Shown here one piece after another: positions 20,497-32,638 of a DNA stretch of 33,169 nt. Below the pieces are notes generated by a model. The model had not been told where the DNA came from, made no database searches, and saw only the letters and a list, made by a program, of their open reading frames with translations. The position numbers were made by a program, and so were the translations under genes. The stretch is from positions 1 to 33,169 of the forward strand of contig ADNK01002676.1 in assembly GCA_000320545.1 (NCBI GenBank). Direction: 5' to 3'. The stretch comes from Bigelowiella natans CCMP2755 (taxonomy: Eukaryota > Cercozoa > Chlorarachniophyceae). Numbering within the stretch: the stretch's first letter is position 1; each line of letters opens with the position of its first letter.

Positions 20497-22194
20497 TCAT
20501 AATTCGTACCCGTATTCACTACCGAGGATATTCATTTTAAATTTCATTCTATCATTCTTTTTGTTGCGAGAAGACTTCTTTCCTTCACTGCGGATTGCCC
20601 TGAGAAATGGCTTGACCGACTTCGTATCCGGACGCTCATGCTCTGCTTCCAGCGGGTACATCTCTTTGTAGATGCTGTCTCTTAGCCCCCCAAGATTTTT
20701 CTGGTACACACTGAGAGTGTGGTGCTCGAAAATGTGCCATCCCAGAACGAGCCTATTGTGCTCAGCTTGATCGACCACCCGGACGAAAGCTTCCTCATTT
20801 CTTCTGTATTTGTTCACAAGGCTGTTTCCGTTCCCCCCTGGGTATATCCAGTATATTGTCCCGGGCACCAGCAGTGAATCGGGGCTCGGGGGTTTTTCAA
20901 AATGGTCGCTCGTGCACGACCAATTAAGGTAAAAATCGCGTATGAGCCTGGCATTTTGCATGCTTAAGCGTGGCACCAGGTCCCCGTCCATTGAAATGCT
21001 GGAGAGTTCTGGCAGATACAGGTCAGCTGCAACTGAGGGGGGAGCGCCGAAAGTCACGGCTTTCAGAGATCGATAGGGGTAGTAGGTCGTATTCTCTATC
21101 TCATGACTAGCGCCTTCAGCAACCATCGCTTTGTTGTTGTATTGACAACTGTTCTCACCGCTCTTTGTCTTAATCTTAGTGCTTGTAAGAAGGATCGTAA
21201 GCAGCGTTGCTACAGCCCCCCCTAGAGAGTGACCGGTGAGAATAATGTCACGATTCGGATGGGCCAGCAGCAGTGGCGCGATTTCCTTCTCAAGGATGCA
21301 TTTCGCGCTGTGTAGGAAGCCATCATGCACCAGCACATCCTTTGGGCTAGATATAGCAGCATCCTTCTTCTTCTTATTCTCAGTCTTCGATTGGCTCCAC
21401 GACCGCCCCATAGATTTAGATCGATACTGGGGAGAAGGCGATCTATGCTGGAAGTGCTGTGCCCTTCGCTGGTCCGAAGATAGCTTGCGGTGATGGACTC
21501 TCAATCGCGTGACGTTGGTTTGGAAAGAAGTGAAAACGTCGTTTACATGCTGCGTTCCACGAATTGCGATGTAGAGGGTCAGATCATTCATATCCTCTGC
21601 GATGAAGAAAGCCGGAAGGTTGACGTCTGATGCCATGTTCCACTTTATGAGCCGCAGCCTTCTCGAATGCAGGAACCGCTCGATTCGCCATTGGTCCTCG
21701 TACGCCTTTACGGACATTTTCACACACAGGTGCATGAGGTCGAGTTGCTCTCTATCGAAAACGCGGTATTTAGAGACAGGGCCTGGAAAGTAACCCGACA
21801 TCATCGATCCCATGATCTTGTTTTTGCTTAGCATGGTCAGTCGAAACATGTCGATCGTTCGCCGGAAAATGTCGTTAAGAGGCATCGTTGTGACGTTGCG
21901 GAAAGTGCTATTGGCCCAGTTCAGAAACATAAAAAAGTCGTCAGGGACGCCTTCCGCGTTTCGAGCCCTTGCATTTCGCTGCTCGATTTGAAAGTTTGCG
22001 CGACGTCCGAACTCCCATTTTAAGCGCTTTCCAAGTAAAAATTGGGCGACGGCTTTGAACGGACCGGGGATCGAGGGCTGCTCTCCAGCCGGTCCTGCGT
22101 TGTCTTCCGCTGCTGGTGCAAAGCTCAGCCCCATCGCGAGGAGGAACAGAACGAAAAACCTCATTGCAGGGAGTTCCATCTCAAGATTCTTCAC
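20497..22194 (-). CDS. Secreted class 3 lipase (alpha/beta hydrolase)
   Basis: An intronless gene for 565 residues. The family hydrolyses acylglycerols or other lipids through a Ser-Asp-His triad. Seen here: nucleophile elbow GHSLGGAVAT with Ser323, oxyanion-loop motif IRGT (211-214), candidate acid Asp405 in MDGDLVPRL and candidate base His491/492 in EHHTLSVY. TFGAPPS (381-387) is the conserved strand after the elbow. A hydrophobic start (MRFFVLFLLAMGLSFAPAAE, residues 11-30) indicates a signal peptide; Met11 could be the true start. A charged Ser/Lys-rich insertion (about 235-283) splits the first part of the fold. The C terminus is basic. Substrate and location after secretion are unknown. 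It lies in tandem with, and downstream of, the receptor gene, separated by about 1.36 kb. Confidence 0.93.
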   Translation of the reverse strand: MKNLEMELPAMRFFVLFLLAMGLSFAPAAEDNAGPAGEQPSIPGPFKAVAQFLLGKRLKWEFGRRANFQIEQRNARARNAEGVPDDFFMFLNWANSTFRNVTTMPLNDIFRRTIDMFRLTMLSKNKIMGSMMSGYFPGPVSKYRVFDREQLDLMHLCVKMSVKAYEDQWRIERFLHSRRLRLIKWNMASDVNLPAFFIAEDMNDLTLYIAIRGTQHVNDVFTSFQTNVTRLRVHHRKLSSDQRRAQHFQHRSPSPQYRSKSMGRSWSQSKTENKKKKDAAISSPKDVLVHDGFLHSAKCILEKEIAPLLLAHPNRDIILTGHSLGGAVATLLTILLTSTKIKTKSGENSCQYNNKAMVAEGASHEIENTTYYPYRSLKAVTFGAPPSVAADLYLPELSSISMDGDLVPRLSMQNARLIRDFYLNWSCTSDHFEKPPSPDSLLVPGTIYWIYPGGNGNSLVNKYRRNEEAFVRVVDQAEHNRLVLGWHIFEHHTLSVYQKNLGGLRDSIYKEMYPLEAEHERPDTKSVKPFLRAIRSEGKKSSRNKKNDRMKFKMNILGSEYGYEL

Positions 22195-23555
22195 GTCTTT
22201 TCAGGTTCAAACTCTTACTGGAGAGAAGCCTTCTACTGCATGGCCTCGTTTCGCTCCTCCTCTTCGCAGATGTAGTGTTGCTCTTAATGGAGAGATGGGG
22301 TTATGCAAGTGCTCTCGTTCTCATGAGTGCACGTCTCCAAGGAATCTCCGAGACGATTAACTCAACTTTTCTTTATTCTTTAAATTGTTTGGGATTTCAT
22401 GCGTGCGACAACATTTTCATGCATCTAAGTTGAAGTCACTAAAGTCACAAACAACATGTGATCAGTTGATGAGCACGAGTGGGACTCACGACGATCCGGC
22501 TCTCAACATGCTGGTGTGCCTTCGATCGACGAAGAAATCGACAGAGCTTTCCGTCGAACCATTGTCCAGCTCGATGATTGTTCTGCTGTCCGGCCAATCT
22601 GTCTCAACAAGCTGTGTAGCTGCTGCAAGTCGACACCAGCTAGTTTTGACCGCCCAACACCAACAGGATGTGACAAGTCCTCGCAATGATTTGTCATGGA
22701 CACAGTGATGGCATGCACAATGCACACATGACATTGCATGTCTGTTAACAGTAATAGCACATGTAATGTGTACATGATATTACATGTCTATCATGACATT
22801 TGTTTGCATGATTTGCAGGCGCGAGCTGCAGTGCAACTGCACGTCTTCCACGTGCATGGTCCTTGCGCACGTCATATTATGCATTGATGCTCAGTTCAAT
22901 GTTCAATTGTTCAATGTTCAACGCAACTGCTCAAGCTTTGCAGGAATCACTCCATGCAATTCGTTCATTTGCACCGCTCTGGCGCATCTGGCATTGCTAG
23001 ATTGTCGCGCGCACGCACGCTAGCACGGCTGAGTGTTGCTAGACGGACCGCTGCGCGATTATCGCGACAGCATCGACGGCAGGACGCAGACAAATGCTTT
23101 CAAATGCATGAAGCACATGCAGGCAGACATGAATGGACATGGCATGAGCGCTGTGGTGAGCCGCTGCTTTCAGCTTTGTGCACGTACTAGCGTAGCTGCA
23201 TCAGGACAGATGACCATTGAAAATGTTCAATCATCAATGATCACTTCATTGCACCTGTCTCATGCATGATGTGCACCATGTCCATTGTTCCTAAATGCAC
23301 AATGGTACATGCAAACATGATGACACGAAATGAATCACACCACACATGTCTAGCTAGATGTGCGCCGAAAGTGCATGAGCTACACATCTTGGATCGAATG
23401 GAACTGCTTGTTAGAAACATGATGTGCACATCTAGACATGCATGTGTTTTCTGCAATCCCCTACGATAGCTCTAGAGCTCATGAACCGAGATGACACTTG
23501 TTTCTCCTTCCTTCCCAATGTCAAAATCTGCGTGCATTGGGAAATTTCATCACAG
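22195..23555. other. Spacer upstream of the lipase gene
   Basis: It should contain the lipase promoter and the receptor 3' end. No exon supported. From about 22680 to 23460 it is strikingly rich in ACATG, GCATG, TGCA and CTAG words, which give many short open frames rich in Cys, His and Met on both strands. Confidence 0.55.
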
Positions 23556-26500
23556 CTAAAGGACACCAAAGCCAGGTTCATCCTCTGAAATTGATGAATG
23601 GAAACCGTCTTGCTCGTCCATGCTGTCATCAAAACTGCACTCACTCATGTTGCGAAACAGAATCGTTTTCTGGAGGAATCGTAAACGGCTTCTTCGTTTT
23701 GCCTCAGGCTCAGCCACAAGATTGCTGTCAGTGAATTTGAAGCAGAATTTGGGGTCGGGATCGATGCCTGAGTGGAATCTTGAGAGGACTGAACCCTCTT
23801 CACCCTCGAGGTTCAAAGGTCGGTGTTCTTCCGCATCCGTATCGAATGTCACCTCAAATTGTGCACCCATTGCATGAGCACGTAGTGTTGCCTTTCTTCT
23901 CATTTTCTCGGTGTCAACGACGCGGCCGTTGATTCGAAGGATTTTCCAGCCCTTTTGTATTCCCAATACGACACCGTTTTCAGTTATGCTTATCACCCTT
24001 CCATGCTTATCAACCATACAAGTGGGGACATCAGAGCTCAAAATGCAAGTGACAACTCGGTCTCTCCTTTCAGATGCTGGCTCCACATCTTCCTCAATAT
24101 ACTGCACCTGATTTCCCTGACTTTGGGAAAGACTCAATAGCAGAATGGTCTCAACGGCGAGAATCGTGAAGAAACGGAACGCAGCATCTTGCCCGAAGCA
24201 GTACATCATTGTCTCTGCTGCGATGGATGATTTGTCCCTCAGTGACCACGAAATGATTACTAGAATATATGCACATCCTAAGATGTGGACCATCGCTGCC
24301 ACCATGGCTACGAGGTCCTTGCGGGTCCACTCATGATTCCTCACAAAACATCCGGGCTGGAGACCAAGAAAGGTCATTTGTCTGCTCGGAGCAGTCATCT
24401 TGCGAGAGGAAGAATGCATGGCCATGCTCTGAGATCTAATGAAATTCTTGCAGTCATCCTTTGGAGCCTTCCGACTGTCAGCGCTGAGCCTTTGGTTTGG
24501 CCGAACACCGCTAGATGAAGAGTCCGAATGTTTACCGTTCCCCGCTGTCCAGCCGCCAATTGCTCCCATTGTGGCACCCGCTTGAGCAGTGTTAAAAGCA
24601 GGCGAACCTTCCTTGTCGTCCATCTTTAGATCCTCATCTTCCTCGGCCTTCTCTGCGTTTTTCTCTTCTTGAAGGTCCTCTTCTTGCTGATTTTCACCTT
24701 CTCCCCCTAATGCCCCATCATCTTCTTCATCCTGAAGATTCATGTTTATTGAGTCGACGGAGTCGCCTGCACACACACTGAGGAGTAAAAATAACCACGG
24801 CATAGCAGCAGCAACCCTGGAAGGCGCGAAGTTGACCTGAAACTTCTTTGGGGGTTCCCTTGAGAGTATAGCTGCGATTACAAAGGGAACGGGGAATGAT
24901 ATCAGGCAAGCAACAATAGCTTTTGAGGATCTTCCAGACAAGAATGGGAGTTTGTTAGTTGTCCCTTCGAGCAAAGCGCACACTACTGCGCTGTTCATAA
25001 TGAGTAACAGCAACACAACGAGGCGCTTCTGAGAATTTAAATAGTCTCCCGGGTGCCGGAACCAAATTGATAGCCACGTATGACGTCGTTTAATTGCAAT
25101 CCAGCTGGAGCGTTGCCAGCCATTACAAGTGCTGCGAGCTTCCGTATGGAGGTACTGTGCGGTATTTACTTCTCTCCAAAAATCATCCTCCAAAATCTCG
25201 AAAATGCGACGACTGCCGTCTTCATCTGTAGCTGTTTTATCCGTAGGCCTGCTGCCGCCAAGCTTCGGGTTCTGGTCATAGAACCGCAGGCATGGGAACA
25301 GGGCCAAAGCCACAACAAAGACCACGAGGACAACCGCCATGATCGGATTCTTGGTTGGATCCAATGCCCGAAAATCTGTGACATCCTCCTTTTGAATGGT
25401 GTTGACTTCGAGTCGTATTTCCCTTCCCAATACTGAAAAGGGCGTGAGGTGATTGCTCTGACACATGGGCAGCCCCGTCTCCTCGTCGACTCCGACCATT
25501 TGGACCCCCTCGGTGCTCCAGGTGCTTCCGTTCCAATACGCGCACCAGAACTTCATTGAACTCGAAGTGTAGTTCACATTTTCTACCCGTGGAATCGTGA
25601 ACTTGATAGGGCGGGTTGTGTTTCGTGTGCGCAAGCGACTACCGGTCCGTGCATCACGAACCTCGATGAATGTCGTCCCGCCCAAGATGGAGTTCCTCGA
25701 GCCAGGCGAAGAATAAATGGAGCTACCTTCTACAGAGATTGCAGAAAGCTGGAGAGCCGATTGTGTCCTGTCTCCAGGTGAGGGCTGGAATAGGACAGAA
25801 GAGCCCGTCGAAGGTTGTACAAGCGACGCATTTTCCAAGTCTGAGCCTTGAATCAAACGACCTGTGAGGTGAATCATGGTGGAGCCATCCTGTGCGTTAG
25901 CTGATGTGAGGGTGGACGCGTCTTCGCCAATAACAGTGCTCGCAAGAATGCTCGAGCTGAGATTCGCCAGTGTTTTCTCCACCGTAGCGGATGCTTCTAG
26001 AGGCACACCACCATCTTTGGTACTGAACAACAAATTGGCTATGCCTCTTGATAAAGGAGCGGCGAGTTCCGATTCGTCTTGATTCTTGCTGTAACTATCC
26101 TTAGTCTCACCAGCAGCCACGACGACCTTGCTTATCACGTCAAGCGCGAAGTCAAAAGCATCGGTATTGATCTCCCCACTGCGATTTGCTGCAGTCATCC
26201 GTTCGATGAGTACTGCAGACGTTTGGGGGGGCAAAACTCTAGCGCTTGTCGAGTTCGCGGTTGCATGGCTCACAGTCTCGAGAACTGAGACACGAAGACG
26301 TGTCGCATCGTCTATATCCAACTCTACGGAAGGAGAGTTTATCTGAGCTGCTATGCCACCGGCAAAAACAGCATAATTCTGCATGTCTCCTTCTTGCAAA
26401 CGAGATTCCATAATTTCCTTCGCTGTGGTAAGCCTAGCAGGAGGCAACGGGTCAACACGAGCTTCAAATAGGAACGGACTGTTCGCTCCCAAGAAATCAG

Positions 26501-29500
26501 CTACGAGAGCGCGAATGATGACAGAAGAGGCGCCATATGGGTTTTCAGACAGCACTGTATCATAAAATTCCATCCTTCGAAAATCGCACACACTTAGGTA
26601 TATTGGCAGTTCCCTCTGTCTCGCACCATTTATTGATGAATTTCTGTTGTCATTAGTAACTAAGCTCTCCGCAAATTTAGCCTCAGCTAGAGTGTGAGAA
26701 GAAGTCGCTATCTCAAACTTATATGTAAGGGGAAGATCTTTATCCGTCCATCCATGGCATGCCAGGCGGAAAGAAGTCACAAGCGCGGTACCACTGCTCG
26801 GAGTGCTACTGCAGACGCCTGTGGAAATGAATATCGTAGCATTAGCACCGAAAGAAGTGAAGGCATCCGCTCAATCCACAGACGCAGGGCGAAAAGGAAA
26901 AAACAAATGAAAAGAAAAACGAGAGCCAAGTCTTTTGTACCTAACGATGGTAGTGAGTTCGTCGATATTGTCACGCTTGCCTCTCCCCAAACAGAATTCG
27001 ATCCCGCAGTGAATGGTTTCACCCGTACAGAGAACACAAAATCCGTTCCAGGAAGCAGTGCATATGGTTTGAAAATGAGGTTGCGGTCATTGGTCGATGA
27101 CTTCAAAATGGAAGGGTCGGAGAGATTCAGATTCCCAGAGGTACAAATCCACACTTTAGACAAAGAAGTCTCGTTGAATTCAGCATCGGAAGGCTCGAGA
27201 ACTAAGCGACCAACAAACATGCCTGTCAAATACTTGAAAACTCGCATATAAAGGGTGTGCGAGTACTTTGATTGTGAAGTTAGTGAGTGCATGTGCTCGC
27301 GCATATGTTTGTTGTTGTGTCTTAGCTGGATGCCGAAATCATGAATAATCAAAAATTGCATCGAGATGGGTCTCTAAGTGATAAGATTTTACCTACAGAC
27401 AGCACTAACTTATCCCTGATGTTTACATTCAGCTTCACCGCTGTAAGAATCTCAACCTCCGGAATGCTATCATCTGTGGTTCGGATTCTCTGAAACGTTA
27501 CTGTATGTCTTGGCCTGCTAGCTGCGAGGCTTGTCACATTTAGCTCAAGCAAGTAAGTCACGTTGCTATGAAGGACATCCCTTCGAATATTCAGGGATGC
27601 GGAACTTAAATTGAGGTTTGGCATTGGGATCGACGCCGATGTTTTTAGATCTACGAGCGACCAGTTGAAGCGCAATCCATGCAAAGGATAAGCTGGGTCG
27701 GCCGATCCTTTGGCACTGAAAGTCAGAGGAGACGCTTTCGAGAGTGATACCAGTCGGCTGCTTCCTCCAGAAATAACTGCTTTCACAGGCTCCTCCTCGA
27801 CTATAACCAAAAAAGTGACGTTCGTGGAACCAACAGAGTTGCCATGATGGTCTCTTGTGACTGCTAAGATTTGGAAGGCATATTGGCCGTACATCTCTAA
27901 AACCCGGGGAGGAACGCGAAGGTATGACGAGAACGGATCAGGGATTACAATTTGACTTGGACCTCCAATCTGACTCCATGTGGCAACAGTTCTCAGCATG
28001 TTTTGCGTTCCGTTCGCCGTATCGCATTCGGCCTTTCGAACCTGAGACGAATTTCGTTGGTATGTGAGCAAGCTGCGAAGTCGTTTTAGGGAGGAATTTG
28101 TTTTGAAATACCTGGACTGGAACTTCTAGATGCTGGCTGCGTTTGATAGAGATTCGAGTAGGACCAGGGAGACGAACGACTGGAGTAACCTCTTCTCCTT
28201 TGTGAATGCTATGGACCGCAGAACTTGACATTCCCAGCCAGTTTCTTATGGTGACATTAAAAGTGTGCTTGCTGTCCATTTTGAATTCGGATGTTGGAAC
28301 CACGAGAACGCGGTCATTTGCGGAGGACGTCAAATTGTTAATATTCACGAAGAAACTGTTGTTGTGTGTCACGCTCGAGCCTAAATATGTCCAAGAGTAC
28401 TCAAAGTCCCGACCTGCATTTCCAGACCCAGAGGCGACGAGTTCTACAGTTGGATTGCAAGGTCCAATGGACTCCATCCCGACAATGGACACGGTGACTG
28501 GTGGGGGGGTTTTGGGCGGGGATATGACGAGCTCTGTACGGAATGTGGTCGGCTCATCGCTCCCCGCGCCTTCTCGTCGGATGTACCCTGATTTTACGAC
28601 AACTTTGTCCCGACCTGGAGTTGCGAGAAAGTTCCTTCCAAGATGAATCGAGATGCGTGTATTAGAGGCCCAGTAGCACTGAGGGTACTGGTCACCTTTT
28701 ATGACTCTCAATGTTGCCGCATCAAAGAGCATCGTGCACAGCTCCATCGAGCTTAGTGCTGTCGGTGTATCTGTCGGAACATTAAAGTGAACATCGATCG
28801 TGGAGAGAGAGTCTGCAAATCTGGCTGAAATCGGCATGGGGCCTTCCGTTGTGGGTTGACTCGTGGTTGGATTTTGAGTGGGCGCATGGGTGGTGGGGGA
28901 GGCTGTTATGGGATTCAACGTGGAGGGCGAGGAAGTGGGATTTACGGTGGGACAAATTGTAGGAGAAGCTGTGGCATCTCTGTCATAGATTACAACAAAG
29001 TGCCCATCGTTCCCGTCCACTGAGTTAGATTCCACACCCCAAGCGATGGAATTACCTGGATAGTCAGTATCATTGATAGCTTTGGTCGGGGGAGTTTGCT
29101 GATTCCCTGTGTAAGTTGCCGAGAGGTCAAGCTCACAATGCACGCTACTGACGAACCCTGATCCACCCCCTCCCGGTTGGGCATCTCCGCCGCCTCCTCC
29201 ACCCCCAAAGTACCCATCGCCGCCCCCTCCCCCATCGTCCCCGCCATTTGTGAAGAAAGGTGGTGCCCCCCCATTTCCACCACATAAAAAGCTTCCTTTG
29301 CGATTTGAGTCTTGTGGTCTGTTTTTATCATAGCCTCCAGCCGTTTGGTTTCCGCCCGTGCCGCCGTACCCATAAGCAGACTGGCCAACAGTACCCCCTC
29401 CAGCACCTGCGTTGCCATGATAACCTGATTGAAACAATGTTACATTGAAGGGTTTCCTCCACGACACAATCGCGAGCAGAGATGAATGCTACTCCACCTG

Positions 29501-30192
29501 TGGCCCCGCCTCCGCCGCGTGGGACAGCTATGATGTCTTCGATAGGATCGTTGAAAGGTGTAGAAAGCCGGACTTCTGTACGACCTCCGCCACCACCTGC
29601 GTTAACATCTCCGAGTTTCCCCCACCCCCCCGCAGGCCATCCGGGGGTTTGTGTGTATTTCCCCCCTGTCCCAACTCGAACCTTGAGCTCAAACCCGTTG
29701 AGCTAGATGAGTAAACACAAACACAGCCGCAAAATCAAAGTTGCCCCCCACAAAGCTGAAGCGTTTATCCCACCTTCAATGTATCGTTCGGTTTAAACAC
29801 ACACACGGTGAAACCACCGGCTCCGCTCCACCTGTCCAATCACGTGCAGAATTCGTGTCAAGCAAGGATTTTATGGAATTAGCTGAAGTTTTGTTGAACC
29901 TTCCAGAGCTATATCTGCCGCTCCCACCCGAAGCTCCCCAAAGTTTTAACGTCACACTTGACACTCTTGTGGGGAAGGAAAGTGTAACGTTTGTCCTACA
30001 CAAGGGCACATAGCATGAAGAGAACACCAGAATAATATGAATCTGACACGATGCATACCCTGTTGCATTTATTTGAGCTCGGCATCTTCTTCTGGTACAG
30101 GAAAAAAATGAATCATTGCTCACAGCGGTAGAAAGCCCCATCGAAATTGCCAGTACGACCGCAGCCGTGCATCTCATCCTTGACCGCCCCAT
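23556..30192 (-). CDS. Polycystin-1-like receptor: Gly-rich 'ALK-type' ectodomain, PT repeats, REJ region, GPS, 6 TM, PDZ-like tail
   Basis: Eight exons on the minus strand: 30192-30059, 29995-29900, 29831-29774, 29681-29498, 29424-28112, 28041-27393, 27222-26941 and 26818-23556. All introns (63-170 nt) are GT-AG with consistent phase; the 5979 nt give 1992 residues and one stop. Order: signal peptide (AAVVLAISMGLSTAVS); Gly-rich domain (TLKLWGASGGSG, then GGGGG runs, to about 290); SPT/PT-rich linker; REJ-like region reaching GTALVTSFRLACHGW near 912-926; GPS motif about 1328-1369 with the cleavage sequence HLT; then about six membrane segments near 1398, 1504, 1538, 1574, 1741 and 1785. An acidic linker (about 1601-1643) and a PDZ-like stretch (about 1826-1898, with GWKILRINGRVVD) follow. 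I see no PLAT domain after the first membrane segment and no polycystin-2-like channel block. Probable role: surface adhesion or sensing. Exon 2's donor (GTTCAA) is the weakest. Confidence 0.88.
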
Positions 30193-30432
30193 CAATTAAT
30201 TTCCCTCGGTAAATGGAATGCTAGGGTGAGGGTTAGGTCAATTCATTGTCCCCAGTTCAGTCCAGTTGTGCTCGTATGGTGCCGAGAGGAGAGGTTGATG
30301 TCAGGGCATAGCCCCGAAAGTCGTCACCATTTCTTATGTGCACGTAGCATGTGAGAAAAAAGCAATTATCGCTCCATTCTAGATCTAATACCGGTAACAG
30401 TAACCGGCTGTAAGTTCAAAACGACCTGGATA

Positions 30433-30566
30433 TTTGGCTTGCGACAAGGGTAATGCGACTGTGCTAGGATTTTTGGCTTGCGACAAGGGTACTGCGACTG
30501 TGATTTTTGGCTTGCGACAAGGGTACCGCGACTGTGATCTTTGGCTTGCGACAAGGGTAATGCGAC
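30433..30566. repeat. Minisatellite, four copies of a 34-39 bp unit
   Basis: Four copies of a unit with core TTTGGCTTGCGACAAGGGTA followed by two variable bases and GCGACTGTG. The GGCTTGCGAC word starts at 30436, 30475, 30509 and 30543, so spacings are 39, 34 and 34; the first copy has five extra bases. Copy four is cut short and runs directly into the inverted-repeat element. Confidence 0.93.
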
Positions 30567-30569
30567 TTA

Positions 30570-31046
30570 GACCCGTTCCACGCAAATACAAACTGACCAA
30601 CCAACTGACCAACCACCTTCGATATCACCTAATTTAATTTATTTTATTTTCGAAGCGCCTTTTTATGAAGACTGACCAACCAAAGTTTGAAAAGTGACCA
30701 GTTTTACAACTTCAAACCGACCAGTCGGAACTGACCAGTGTTGTCATGTTGTTGTCTGGTGCAAAATAAGAAAAAATCCAAAAACAACATGATTTTTCTC
30801 GTTATGTCATCTCACGCACATCATGCTGATGTCAAACCGAACAACATGTGCAAAATATGAGAAAGTCAAAAATTGTATGGCAAAACATAGCAAAATTTTT
30901 GTTGGTCAGATTGGTTGGTCAGTCAGTTTTTTGTATTTGCGTGGAACGAGCAAAAATCCATGAAAATCAACATCCAAAATCACCAAAAAAAAACCAACGC
31001 AGATTGGTTGGTCGGTTGGTCAGTTTGTATTTGCGTGGAACGGGTC
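30570..31046. mobile_element. 477-bp MITE-like non-autonomous DNA transposon
   Basis: The left end, GACCCGTTCCACGCAAATAC plus 13 more bases, is repeated as a perfect 33-bp reverse complement at the right end (31014-31046). Both ends are flanked by TTA (30567-30569 and 31047-31049), a likely target-site duplication. No transposase frame is inside. A TTA/TAA duplication is typical of the PIF/Harbinger superfamily, so a Tourist-like MITE is my inference; the subterminal part is built of GACCAAC repeats. A third, imperfect copy of the terminal motif lies at about 30906-30950 in the same orientation as the right end. Confidence 0.8.
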
Positions 31047-31904
31047 TTAGCTAGTCTGTCATTCGCCAGTTCAGCCATGCCATTTTGGCAAACCAGCTAG
31101 TTGATTTGCTAGTCACAGTCCTCACTGAAACCAGTTCGAGGCACTGCATTTTGCACACTGCAAGTGTCTTGCAACACTTTGGAAATGTAGTTTTTCATCA
31201 TTGTTTCATTGTTTCATTGTTTCAGCCATGCTAGGATGTGCTTCGCTAGCTGGACATGCTAGCTAGCAAGCATGCAACGCTAGAACACATCTAGACATGC
31301 CAACATGTGCGACGCATGTCCTGCACATGTTCACGATCGATCACATCATTGGGTCATGCGAATCTTGGGAAATTGCGTGCTGCAAAACGCGCGTGTCTAG
31401 GTGTGCTGGACATGGATCTCGCTTGCCCTCGAATCATGTTGCATGCGAAAGCACTGATTGACTGCTCCCACGCTGCATGTGAAAGTCTCAGTGCTGTGGT
31501 CTCCGGCACGTGCAACAAGCAACGTGATGATGCAAATTGATCACGTAACGTGTCTGTTCTGCAGAATTCAACCGCGTATGTTCGTGCTGCTGCACAGCTA
31601 ATTATGCTAGACAGGAAGCACGCGGATGTTTCGAAATGCACACGCCGAATCAAACAGCACATGCAATGGACGTCAGACATAAAATATGAATGATAGCGCA
31701 CGTAACTGGGAAGCAATGATGAAGAATGAAGTATGCGAAATCAGGAAGGAGGTGCTTTATCAATGACAAATGCTACATGCTTTACACGATGTAAACTAAT
31801 TACAATTCCCCAGCTAATCGCGCCCTTTTGCGAGCAAGGTACCTGAATCGTATGTTCAAATAATGTGTACACGTTCTAGTGACATCAACAAATGCATTTA
31901 CTAT

Positions 31905-32189
31905 TCACCTCGCCTTTGCATCGCTGACTGCGGAATCCTGCGTTCTACGTTTGTAGCGATCCTTTGCCTGAGAAACAAAACCCACGATTAGAAATGGGAA
32001 AAGCACCAAAACACATCCTTCCAGCGTCTAAATTTTATGAGAGAACATACGCACAAAAAAGTCGAATGTCATTGTCTCCCCCCGGACAGAGATATTCAGA
32101 TTACACATCAGAACTACCGCCATTGTGATGTTTATCCATGGCTTCATTCTTGTTGAAATCATCGAGAAGTATGAACAAGATAGCGCCAT
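31905..32189 (-). CDS. Small two-exon gene, unknown 65-aa protein
   Basis: Exon 1 32189-32055, exon 2 31967-31905. Donor GTGCGT and acceptor GTTTTGTTTCTCAG are good, phase is 0/0, and the frame runs from ATG to TGA for 65 residues. The first 45 residues contain a hydrophobic stretch (PWINITMAVVLMCNLNIS) that could be a signal or a membrane anchor, and Met15 is an alternative start. The last 20 residues are basic and polar (AKDRYKRRTQDSAVSDAKAR). No family recognised. It may instead be part of a longer gene extending right, since small ORFs of this size arise by chance. Confidence 0.4.
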
Positions 32190-32616
32190 TATAACGTGGA
32201 CGTTGTCACTGCCATACTAGAGAAAATCCTTGACCTTTTCAGCTAGCTCTTTCTTCCTTTGAAGCTCAGTCTTCGGGGCCTATTTTCCCAATTGCGCATA
32301 TATAAAAATAACGTATCATGGTGAGGGTGGCGGGTAAAAAGCGTGTCCAAGTAATGTTTGAAAGCAGCAGCAGCAGGTGCTTATGCCGTGATGCATCATG
32401 CAGCAGAGAGCTCAATAGGAAGACAACTAGACCTTGGATTTCTGCCCACCGTTGGTTTTCTGAGCAGAAACATAAAGGAGATATTAGCTGCTGCCGCCAT
32501 CATCATATCGAGCCAAAATCAGCTCGATCTGACAATTTAAAGAAAGACCTTTTGGAGAGCCGCGAGAGAGCATCCTGCCAGCATCTCGTCGTTGCAATTC
32601 TGAAGTATACAACCAG

Positions 32617-32638
32617 CACACACACACATACACACACA

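Larger units (their letters stand above)
30193..31904. other. Intergenic interval with minisatellite and MITE-like element
   Basis: Upstream of the receptor start. Apart from the minisatellite (30433-30566) and the inverted-repeat element (30570-31046) listed separately, the part 31050-31560 is rich in CATG, CTAG and TGCA words. No coding exon supported. Confidence 0.6.

Noticed and set aside
26694-27251. 185-aa plus-strand ORF opposite the receptor
   Set aside because: Antisense to two confirmed receptor exons and an intron; its basic composition mirrors the coding strand.
30434-30612. Minisatellite as a CRISPR array or repeat protein
   Set aside because: Eukaryotic context, units abut without unique spacers, and the encoded CRKPK repeats have no start or partner gene.
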